From assembly GCA_039920165.1 (NCBI GenBank), contig JBDSEG010000233.1:1-34690 (forward strand): DNA of 34,690 bases. The letters are read 5' to 3'. The stretch is from JBDSEG01 sp039920165. GTDB lineage: Bacteria > Pseudomonadota > Gammaproteobacteria > Burkholderiales > Burkholderiaceae_C. Both the position numbers and the translations under genes were made by a program. This document shows, piece by piece, positions 7,389-17,468 of the stretch (positions are counted from its first letter, which is position 1; every line of letters begins with the position of its first letter). The notes beneath the pieces are model-generated. The model did not search any database, was not told where the DNA came from, and saw nothing but the letters and a program-made list of their open reading frames with translations.

Positions 7389-9415
7389 ACGAACGGACAG
7401 CGGTGACGCCGGTCCGCCTGCAGGACGGGCGCATCCGGGCGGTGATCGAGAGCATCACGCCGTCGCTCGACGGCGGGCGCTTTCCGGTCAAGCGCATCGT
7501 CGGCGATACGGTGATCGTCGAGGCGGATTGTTTCGCCGACGGCCACGACATCGTGGCCTGCGACCTCCAATGGCGCCGCGCCGGCAGCGCCGCCTGGTCC
7601 AGCCGGCCGATGACCGCGCTGGGCAATGACCGCTGGCGCGCCGCGTTCTCGGTCGAGGCCCTCGGCGTCTGGCAGTACACGGTGCACGCCCGTGTCGACG
7701 CCTTCCTGTCGTGGCGCCACGACTTCGCCCGCCGGATCGATGCGGACGACGTTCGGGTCGCGGCACGCAGCGGCGCCCTGTTGCTCGCCGAGGCGGCGGG
7801 CCGCGCGCAGGCCCGCGGCGAAGACCGATTGCTGCTGGCCTGGTCGCGCGAACTCGCCGCAGCCATCGACGCTGACGCCACGATCGACGTGCTGAAGCAG
7901 ATCGGCCTCGACGAAGGGCGCCGCCTGATCGCGCAGCGCCACCCCGACCTGCGCCATGCGCTGACCGAGGCCGGCATCTACGAGATCACCGTCGAGCGCG
8001 AGCGCGCCCGCTATTCGTCGTGGTACGAGTTCTTCCCGCGCTCGGCGTCGGGCGACGGCCTGCGCCACGGCACGTTTGCCGACTGCGTGGCCTGGCTGCC
8101 TTACGTGCAGCGCATGGGCTTCGACGTGCTGTACTTCCCGCCCATCCATCCGGTGGGACGCGAACGCCGCAAGGGCAAGAACAATACGCTGCAGACGGTG
8201 GCCGGCGACGTCGGCAGCCCGTGGGCGGTGGGGGCCGCAGAAGGCGGGCACGACGCCATCCTGAGCGAGCTCGGCTCGCTGGCCGACTTCAAGCGCCTGC
8301 TGGCAAAGGCGGGTGAGCACGGGATCGAAGTCGCTCTGGACATCGCCTTCCAATGCGCACCCGACCACCCTTGGGTAATGCAGCACCCCGAATGGTTCAG
8401 GAAGCGCGCCGACGGCAGCGTCCAGTACGCCGAGAACCCGCCCAAGAAATACCAGGACATCTACCCGCTCGACTTCGAGTCCGAACAGTGGCGGGAGATG
8501 TGGGTCGCGCTGGCCGATATCTTCGAATACTGGGCCGAACAGGGCGTGCGGATTTTTCGGGTCGACAACCCGCACACAAAGGCCTTCCCGTTCTGGGAGT
8601 GGGCGATCGAGCGCGTGCGCAGCCGCTTTCCCGACGCCATCTTTCTCTCCGAAGCCTTCACCCGACCGCGCGTGATGCACCGCTTGGCCAAGGTCGGCTT
8701 CAGCCAGTCGTACACCTACTTCACCTGGCGCAATACCAAGCAGGAACTCACCGACTACTTCACCCAACTGAGCCAGGGCCCGGGGCGCGAATATTTCCGC
8801 CCCAACGTCTGGCCCAACACGCCCGACATCCTGCCGTCGGCGTTGCAGTACGGCGGCCGGCCGGTCTTCATGGCGCGTGTCGCGCTGGCGGCGACGCTGG
8901 CCGCCAGCTACGGCATCTACGGCCCGGCCTACGAACTGCTCGAACACGACGCGCTGCGTGAAGGCGGCGAGGAATACCGCGATTCAGAGAAATTCCAGCT
9001 GCGTGCCTGGGACCGCCAGCGACCCGATTCGCTGGCTGAATTCATCGCCGCGCTGAACCGCGTGCGGCGCGAGAATCCGGCGCTCCAGTCGGATGCCGGG
9101 CTGCAATTCCTGCGCATCGACAATGAACAGATGCTCGCGTACGCGAAGATGACGCCCGATCTGTCGAATATCGTCGTCTGCGTCGTCAATCTCGACCCCC
9201 ACCACGTGCAAAGCGGCTGGCTCGAGCTCGATCCCGACACGATGGGCATGGCGCCGCAGCAGGCCTATCAGATGCACGACCTGATCAGCGGCGCACGCTT
9301 CCTGTGGCATGGCGACCGCAATTTCGTGAGCCTGGATCCGCAGCGCAGCCCCGCGCACGTGATGCGACTGCGCCGGCACCTGCGGCGCGAGAACGACTTC
9401 GACTACTTCCTCTGA
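7385..9415 (+). CDS. glgE: Alpha-1,4-glucan:maltose-1-phosphate maltosyltransferase
   Basis: GlgE transfers maltosyl units from maltose 1-phosphate to the non-reducing end of an alpha-1,4 glucan. At 676 residues it matches the family. The N-terminal part (DGGRFPVKRIVGDTVIVEA, then a beta-sandwich with WRRAGS) and helical insert precede a GH13 barrel with FPPIHPVGRERRKGKNN, VALDIAFQCAPDHPWV, nucleophile D394 in FRVDNPHTKAFPFW and E423 in FLSEAFTRP. The NPHTK sequence is a GlgE hallmark that separates it from amylases. The start ATG has AAGAAGG six bases upstream and overlaps the glgB stop. With the next gene (TreS-maltokinase) it forms the GlgE pathway. Confidence 0.96.
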   Translation: MNERTAVTPVRLQDGRIRAVIESITPSLDGGRFPVKRIVGDTVIVEADCFADGHDIVACDLQWRRAGSAAWSSRPMTALGNDRWRAAFSVEALGVWQYTVHARVDAFLSWRHDFARRIDADDVRVAARSGALLLAEAAGRAQARGEDRLLLAWSRELAAAIDADATIDVLKQIGLDEGRRLIAQRHPDLRHALTEAGIYEITVERERARYSSWYEFFPRSASGDGLRHGTFADCVAWLPYVQRMGFDVLYFPPIHPVGRERRKGKNNTLQTVAGDVGSPWAVGAAEGGHDAILSELGSLADFKRLLAKAGEHGIEVALDIAFQCAPDHPWVMQHPEWFRKRADGSVQYAENPPKKYQDIYPLDFESEQWREMWVALADIFEYWAEQGVRIFRVDNPHTKAFPFWEWAIERVRSRFPDAIFLSEAFTRPRVMHRLAKVGFSQSYTYFTWRNTKQELTDYFTQLSQGPGREYFRPNVWPNTPDILPSALQYGGRPVFMARVALAATLAASYGIYGPAYELLEHDALREGGEEYRDSEKFQLRAWDRQRPDSLAEFIAALNRVRRENPALQSDAGLQFLRIDNEQMLAYAKMTPDLSNIVVCVVNLDPHHVQSGWLELDPDTMGMAPQQAYQMHDLISGARFLWHGDRNFVSLDPQRSPAHVMRLRRHLRRENDFDYFL

Positions 9416-9425
9416 AGGACTCTTC

Positions 9426-12400
9426 TTGAAAGCCAATAGCCCCGTCGAGGTCACCGCCCTGCAAGGCGCGGTCCAGCAAGGCGATCCTCAGTGGTACAAG
9501 GACGCGGTCATCTACGAGCTGCACGTCAAGGCCTATGCCGACGGCAACAGCGACGGCATCGGTGACTTCGCCGGATTGACGCAACACCTGGACCATGTGC
9601 AGTCGCTGGGGGTCAATACGATCTGGCTGCTGCCGTTCTACCCGTCGCCGCTACGCGACGACGGCTACGACGTCGCCGACTATGAAGGCGTGCATCCGTC
9701 GTACGGCACGCTGGATGACTTCCGCGCATTCGTGATCGAGGCGCACCGGCGCGGCCTGCGCGTCATCACCGAGCTGGTGATGAACCACACTTCGGACCAG
9801 CACCCCTGGTTCCAGGCCGCGCGCAAGGCGCCCAAGGGCTCGCAAGAGCGCAATTTCTACGTCTGGACCGACGACCCCAAGCTGTACAGCGGCACCCGCA
9901 TCATCTTCACCGACACCGAGAAGTCGAACTGGACCTACGACGAGGTGGCCGGCCAGTATTTCTGGCACCGCTTCTTCAGCCACCAGCCCGACCTCAACTT
10001 CGACAACCCGGCGGTCATCGACGCGGTGCTGAAGACGATGGAGTTCTGGCTCGAGATGGGCGTCGACGGCTTCCGGCTCGACGCCATCCCCTACCTGATC
10101 GAGCGCGACGGCACCAGCAACGAGAACCTGCGCGAGACGCACGACGTCATCAAGCAGATCAGAAAGCGCGTCGAGGCCAAATACCCGGGCCGGCTCTTGC
10201 TCGCCGAAGCCAACATGTGGCCCGAGGACGTGCGCGAGTATTTCGGCGACGACGACGAATGCCAGATGGCGTATCACTTCCCGCTGATGCCACGCATGTA
10301 TATGGCCATCGCACAGGAAGACCGGCACCCGGTGGTCGAGATCCTGGCGCAGACGCCGGAGATCCCGCCGAACTGCCAGTGGGCGATCTTCCTTCGCAAC
10401 CACGACGAACTGACGCTCGAGATGGTGACCAGCAAGGAGCGCGACTACTTGTACAGCATGTACGCCGCCGACAAGCGGGCCCGCATCAACCTCGGGATCC
10501 GGCGGCGGCTGGCGCCGCTGCTGGAAAACGACCGCGCGCGCATCGAGCTGATGAACAGCCTGCTGCTGTCGATGCCGGGAACGCCGGTGCTGTACTACGG
10601 CGACGAGATCGGAATGGGCGACAACATCTTCCTCGGCGACCGTGACGGCGTGCGCACGCCGATGCAGTGGACCAGCGACCGCAACGGCGGCTTCAGCCGC
10701 GCCGACCCGCAGCGCCTGTACCTGCCGCCGATCCAGGACCCGATCTACGGCTACGAGGCGCTCAACGTCGAGGCACAGTCGCGCGAACAGTCGTCGCTGC
10801 TGAACTGGACGCGCCGGCTGCTCACCGTGCGCAGCACCTCGCCGGCTTTCGGCCGCGGCCGCTTCACGATGCTGCACCCGGGCAATCGGAAGGTCCTCGC
10901 CTACGTGCGCGAACACGAGGACGAAACCATCCTGTGCGTGGCCAACGTCAGCCGCACGGCGCAGCCGGTCGAGCTCGAATTGCGCCAATGGAAAGGCCGC
11001 GTCCCGGTCGAGATGGCGGGCCGCAATGCGTTCCCGCCCGTCGGCGACCTGCCCTACCTGCTGACGCTGCCGGCCTACGGCTTCTTCTGGTTCCGCCTGT
11101 CGGTCGACGCCGTGCCGCCGAGCTGGCACGCCGAGACGCGGCCGCTCGACGACCTGCCCACGCTGGTGCTGTTCGACGGCTGGAACAGCTTCTTCCGCAA
11201 CCGCGTCGTGCCCTGGCGCATGAGCCTGGCCGAGAAGACGCGCCAGCAGTTCGAGCGCGAATTGCTGCCGCGCTTCATGCGCAACCAACGCTGGTACGGC
11301 GCCAAGGCCGAGGCGCTTGAACGCGCGGCGATGGTCGACCATGCGACGCTGGAAAGCGACGGACATTCCTGGCTACTCGCGATCGTGGCTGCGCACGGCC
11401 GGGCCGAGCCGGCCCACTATTTCGTGCCGATGTCGCTGGCTTTCGAGGACGACGACGAAGAACGCACGCACGCACTCGGCGCCCTGGCCGTCACCAAGGT
11501 GCGTCAGCAGGCCGAGGTCGGCCTGATCGCCGATGCGATGGCCGATGAACCGTTCTGCCGCGCCCTGGTTGCGGCGATGGGAGCGGGGCGGCCGCTGCGC
11601 GCCGATGGTGGCAGCCTGCGCTTCAACACCGGCAAGGGCTTTGCCGAAGTCGTCGGCGACCTGCTCGGCCGGCCCGCGCCGTTGCACCGGCTGACGACCA
11701 GTAGCAATTCGATCAGCCTGCTGGGCGACCGCTTGTTCCTGAAGGCGTACCGCCGGCTGCAGCCAGGGCTCAACCCCGAGCTCGAGATGGGCCGCTTCCT
11801 CACCGACGTCGCCGCCTTCGCACACAGCGTGCCGGTGGCCGGCAGCGTCGAATGGGTGGCCGCCGATGGCCGGTCCTGGACCCTGGCGCTGCTGCAGACC
11901 CAGATCGAAAACCAGGGTGATGCCTGGGCGGCCACCGTCGACCAGCTCGCGCGGCTGCTCGAATCGGACACCCATGACGAAGCGGCGGCCAACGACGCCA
12001 TCGCTGCGATGGCCGAGCGCATGCGGGTCCTGGCGCGGCGGGTGGCGGAGTTGCATGCGGCGCTGGCACGCCGCACCGGCGACGCCGCCTTCGATCCCGA
12101 GCCAGCCACGGCCGCCGATGCCACGCGCTGGAGCGCTGCGGTGCAGGCCGAGTGCGAGCGGACGCTGCAGATTCTGGGGCAGCGCCGCGAAGGCTGGTCC
12201 GAGCCACTGTCCGCGCTCGCCGACCGCGTGCTGGCGGCGACACCGGCCCTGCAGCAGCGCATTGCAGCAGCGGCCACGGGCATCGCACCGCCGCACTTGA
12301 AGACCCGCTTGCACGGCGACCTGCACCTCGGGCAGGTGCTGATCTGCCGCGACGACTTCCTGCTCATCGACTTCGAAGGCGAGCCGCAGCGCAGCTTCGA

Positions 12401-12764
12401 AGAACGACGCGCCAAGCACTCGGCGCTGCGCGACGTTGCCGGGCTGCTGCGCTCGTTCGACTATGCGCGCCACACGGCGCTGCACCAGACCGCCCGCAAT
12501 GCGGCCGACCTCGAACGCCTGGCACCGCTGGCCCGGCGCTGGGAGCAGCAGGTACGCGCGGCCTTCCTGCAGGCCTACGGCGAGACGGCGGTGAGCGGCG
12601 CGGTCTACGCCGGCGACGCCGAATTCGCCGCCGTGCGGCCCCTGCTGAATCTGTTCGAACTGGAGAAGGCCTTGTACGAACTGCGCTACGAAATCGACAA
12701 CCGGCCCGACTGGGTCGGGGTGCCGCTGGCCGGCATTGCCGCCCTTGCCGGCCTCTCGATCTGA
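9426..12764 (+). CDS. treS: Trehalose synthase / maltokinase fusion (TreS-Pep2)
   Basis: A 1112-residue two-enzyme fusion. Residues about 20-560 are GH13 trehalose synthase (trehalose to maltose isomerisation): WYKDAVIYELHVKAYADGN, nucleophile D219 in GVDGFRLDAIPYL, E261 in LLAEANMWP and D327 in FLRNHDEL. Residues about 590-1112 are maltokinase (ATP-dependent maltose 1-phosphate formation): FMRNQRWYGAKAE, then the aminoglycoside-phosphotransferase-like catalytic loop HGDLHLGQ (D965) and metal-binding DFEGEP (D982). The start is TTG at 9426, backed by AAGGA (9415-9419) six bases upstream. The fusion channels trehalose to GlgE's substrate. In mycobacteria TreS and Pep2 are separate proteins; fusions are common in proteobacteria. 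Confidence 0.95.
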   Translation: MKANSPVEVTALQGAVQQGDPQWYKDAVIYELHVKAYADGNSDGIGDFAGLTQHLDHVQSLGVNTIWLLPFYPSPLRDDGYDVADYEGVHPSYGTLDDFRAFVIEAHRRGLRVITELVMNHTSDQHPWFQAARKAPKGSQERNFYVWTDDPKLYSGTRIIFTDTEKSNWTYDEVAGQYFWHRFFSHQPDLNFDNPAVIDAVLKTMEFWLEMGVDGFRLDAIPYLIERDGTSNENLRETHDVIKQIRKRVEAKYPGRLLLAEANMWPEDVREYFGDDDECQMAYHFPLMPRMYMAIAQEDRHPVVEILAQTPEIPPNCQWAIFLRNHDELTLEMVTSKERDYLYSMYAADKRARINLGIRRRLAPLLENDRARIELMNSLLLSMPGTPVLYYGDEIGMGDNIFLGDRDGVRTPMQWTSDRNGGFSRADPQRLYLPPIQDPIYGYEALNVEAQSREQSSLLNWTRRLLTVRSTSPAFGRGRFTMLHPGNRKVLAYVREHEDETILCVANVSRTAQPVELELRQWKGRVPVEMAGRNAFPPVGDLPYLLTLPAYGFFWFRLSVDAVPPSWHAETRPLDDLPTLVLFDGWNSFFRNRVVPWRMSLAEKTRQQFERELLPRFMRNQRWYGAKAEALERAAMVDHATLESDGHSWLLAIVAAHGRAEPAHYFVPMSLAFEDDDEERTHALGALAVTKVRQQAEVGLIADAMADEPFCRALVAAMGAGRPLRADGGSLRFNTGKGFAEVVGDLLGRPAPLHRLTTSSNSISLLGDRLFLKAYRRLQPGLNPELEMGRFLTDVAAFAHSVPVAGSVEWVAADGRSWTLALLQTQIENQGDAWAATVDQLARLLESDTHDEAAANDAIAAMAERMRVLARRVAELHAALARRTGDAAFDPEPATAADATRWSAAVQAECERTLQILGQRREGWSEPLSALADRVLAATPALQQRIAAAATGIAPPHLKTRLHGDLHLGQVLICRDDFLLIDFEGEPQRSFEERRAKHSALRDVAGLLRSFDYARHTALHQTARNAADLERLAPLARRWEQQVRAAFLQAYGETAVSGAVYAGDAEFAAVRPLLNLFELEKALYELRYEIDNRPDWVGVPLAGIAALAGLSI

Positions 12765-12779
12765 CCCCACGGAGACACC

Positions 12780-13465
12780 ATGCAAAACCTCGATGTCATG
12801 CTCGAACCCGTGCGCGGCGTGCTGCTGCAGATCGGCGCCTTCCTGCCGCGGCTGGCGATGGCGCTCGGCATTCTGCTGGTCGGTTGGCTGCTGGCCAAGG
12901 CCTTGCGCTTCAGCGTCGTCAAGGCGTTGCGGGCGCTGAATTTCCACGTGCTGACTGAACGCGCCGGCATCGACGGCTTCTTGCAGCAAGGCGGCACCGA
13001 GAAGGACACCACCGAGCTGTTCGGCTGGATCGCCTATGTCGTGGTGATCCTGGCCAGCCTGATCATCGCGTCGAACAGCCTCGGGCTGACGCAGGTGACC
13101 GACCTGCTGGGCAAGGTAGTGTTCTTCCTGCCGCGGCTGCTGGTGGCATTGCTGGTGGTGATCTTTGGCAGCTATTTCGCGCGCTTCGTCGGCAGCGCGG
13201 TGCGCGGTTACTGCAAGCGCGTGGCCATCAGCGATGGCGACCTGCTGGCGAGGCTCGCGCAGTACGGGATCATGAGCTTCGTCGTCCTGCTGGCGATCGA
13301 CCATCTCGATATCGGCGGTGGACTGATTCAGCAGACCTTCCTGATTCTGCTCGCCGGCGTCGTCTTCGCCGGTGCGCTGGCGCTGGGGCTGGGCGGACGC
13401 GAACGCGCAGCGCAGCTCATCGAGCGCTGGTTCCCGGGCGAAGTTCCGAACGACAAGGGCCGGCG

Positions 13466-13469
<4 letters not shown>
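12780..13469 (+). CDS. Membrane protein with conserved TM helices (MscS-like/CmpX type)
   Basis: A 229-residue integral membrane protein. Hydrophobic segments are visible at about residues 17-41 (FLPRLAMALGILLVGWLLA), 76-100 (GWIAYVVVILASLIIASN), 113-140 (VFFLPRLLVALLVVIFGSY), 163-177 and 185-207. The LPRL...LVxxxGxxxA repeats in the first and third segments look like the conserved TM helix repeat found beside or inside small-conductance mechanosensitive channels, but the cytosolic beta domain of MscS is missing. It starts with GGAGA before the ATG, lies 15 bp after treS and shares a GTGA overlap with glgX, so it belongs to the operon. A role linking osmotic state with trehalose is inference; channel activity is not proven. 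Confidence 0.8.
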
Positions 13470-15613
<2,144 letters not shown>

Positions 15614-15656
15614 GCGGTCAAGCGGTTAACACAGTGCGCAGCACGGGGCTTGCCCG

Positions 15657-17468
15657 ATGAAGCGCCGCCATGACATGCCCTTCGGTGCGCGGCTGCTGCC
15701 GCGCGGGGAGGCCGAGTTCAGGCTCTGGGCGCCGACGGCGAAGCAGGTCGAGCTGGTGCTGAACGGTCGGCCTCAGCCGCTGGCGGCGGCCCCCGACGGC
15801 TGGTACGCCGGCACCACGGCGGCGCTGGCCGGCGACCGCTACGCCTTTCGCATCGACGGCCATCTCGTCGTGCCCGACCCGGCATCGCGCTCCAACCCCG
15901 ACGACGTGCACGGTGCGAGCCAACTGGTCGACCCCGAGGCCTTCGACTGGCCTGACGGAGGCTGGCGCGGGCGGCCCTGGCACGAAGCGGTGGTGTACGA
16001 GCTGCATGTCGGCTGCTTCACCAAAGACGGCACCTTCGCCGCCGCCATCGACCGTCTCGACGACCTGGTGGCGCTGGGCATCACCGCGATCGAGCTGATG
16101 CCGGTGGCGGACTTTCCGGGCGACCGCGGCTGGGGCTACGACGGTGTGCTGCACTTCGCGCCCGACGCCAGCTACGGCTCGCCGGACGAGTTGAAGCGAC
16201 TGGTCGCGGCGGCGCATGCGCGCGGCCTGATGGTGCTGCTCGACGTCGTCTACAACCACTTCGGCCCCGACGGCAACTATCTCTACGCCTACGCGCAGAC
16301 CTTTTTCGACCGCACGGTGCAGACGCCCTGGGGCGCGGCGATCAACTTTGCCGGCGCTGGCAGCCGCACGGTGCGCGACTTCTTCATCCACAACGCGCTC
16401 TACTGGATCGAAGAGTTCCATCTGGACGGCCTGCGCGTCGACGCCGTGCACGCGATGCGCGACGACTCGTCGCCGCACTTCGTCGACGAACTGGCCCACG
16501 CCGTGCGCAACGGACCCGGACAGGAACGGCCGGTGCACCTGGTGCTGGAGAACGATGTCAACGATGCGGCGCGCCTCGCGCGCGATACCGATGGCAGCCC
16601 GCTGCTGTCGGTCGCGCAGTGGAACGACGACGTGCACCACGCACTGCACGTGATGGTCAGCGGCGAACAGGACGGCTACTACGCCGACTTCGCCACCGAC
16701 CCGCTGCGCCTGTTCGGCCGCGCGCTGGCCGAGGGCTTCGCTTTCCAGGGCGACCCGTCGGCCTACCGCGCAGGCGAGCGCCGCGGCACGCCGTCGACCG
16801 CGCTACCGCCGCTGGCCTTCGTCAACTCGATGCAGACCCACGACCAGATCGGCAACCGGGCCTTCGGCGACCGCATCGCGGCGCTGGCCGGTGCCGCCGG
16901 GCAGAGCGAGCGGCTGCGTGCGCTGGTGGCCTGCGTGCTGCTGGCGCCGCCGCCGCCGATGCTGTTCATGGGCGAGGAATTTGCCGCCAGCACGCCGTTT
17001 CTCTACTTCTGCGACTTCAGCGGCGACCTGGCGCAGGCGGTGACCGACGGCCGGCGCACCGAGTTCGGCCGCTTCGCGCTGTTCACTGACCCAACGCTTC
17101 GCGCCACGATCCCTGACCCGAACGCCCTGACCACCTTCCAGCGCTCCAAGCTCGACTGGTCCGAGCGAGACGCCAATGGCCATGCGCAGTGGTTGGCGCT
17201 GTACCGCCGGCTGCTGGCGCTGCGCCGCCAATGGCTGCAGCCGCTGTTGCCCCTGGCACGCAGTGGCCGCTATGCGCTACCGCTGCCGGACGTGCTGCAG
17301 GTGGCTTGGCCCCTGGGCGCTGCCGGCACTTGGCGCCTGCGCGTCAATCTGTCGTCGGCGCCGGCCGGCGGCCTGGCGGCGCTCCCCGGCGAGACGGTGT
17401 ACGCGAGTGCCGACACCGGCGCCGCGCAGGCGCCGAACAGCGTGCGGGTGACGCTGGAGCGCCCGTGA
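15657..17468 (+). CDS. treZ: Malto-oligosyltrehalose trehalohydrolase
   Basis: TreZ hydrolyses the alpha-1,4 bond next to the terminal trehalose of maltooligosyltrehalose, releasing free trehalose. The 603-residue length is typical. It has an N-terminal E-set domain (FRLWAPTAKQVELVLNG), the WHEAVVYELHVGCFT barrel entry, VLLDVVYNHFGPDGNYL, nucleophile D262 in GLRVDAVHAM, E298 in LVLENDVND and D396 in MQTHDQIGNR; the END and HDQIGNR motifs distinguish TreZ from branching enzymes. The ATG at 15657 gives the usual MKRRHDMPFGA N-terminus, although its ribosome binding site is weak. It follows glgX by 43 bp and overlaps treY by 4 nt (GTGA). Confidence 0.95.
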   Translation: MKRRHDMPFGARLLPRGEAEFRLWAPTAKQVELVLNGRPQPLAAAPDGWYAGTTAALAGDRYAFRIDGHLVVPDPASRSNPDDVHGASQLVDPEAFDWPDGGWRGRPWHEAVVYELHVGCFTKDGTFAAAIDRLDDLVALGITAIELMPVADFPGDRGWGYDGVLHFAPDASYGSPDELKRLVAAAHARGLMVLLDVVYNHFGPDGNYLYAYAQTFFDRTVQTPWGAAINFAGAGSRTVRDFFIHNALYWIEEFHLDGLRVDAVHAMRDDSSPHFVDELAHAVRNGPGQERPVHLVLENDVNDAARLARDTDGSPLLSVAQWNDDVHHALHVMVSGEQDGYYADFATDPLRLFGRALAEGFAFQGDPSAYRAGERRGTPSTALPPLAFVNSMQTHDQIGNRAFGDRIAALAGAAGQSERLRALVACVLLAPPPPMLFMGEEFAASTPFLYFCDFSGDLAQAVTDGRRTEFGRFALFTDPTLRATIPDPNALTTFQRSKLDWSERDANGHAQWLALYRRLLALRRQWLQPLLPLARSGRYALPLPDVLQVAWPLGAAGTWRLRVNLSSAPAGGLAALPGETVYASADTGAAQAPNSVRVTLERP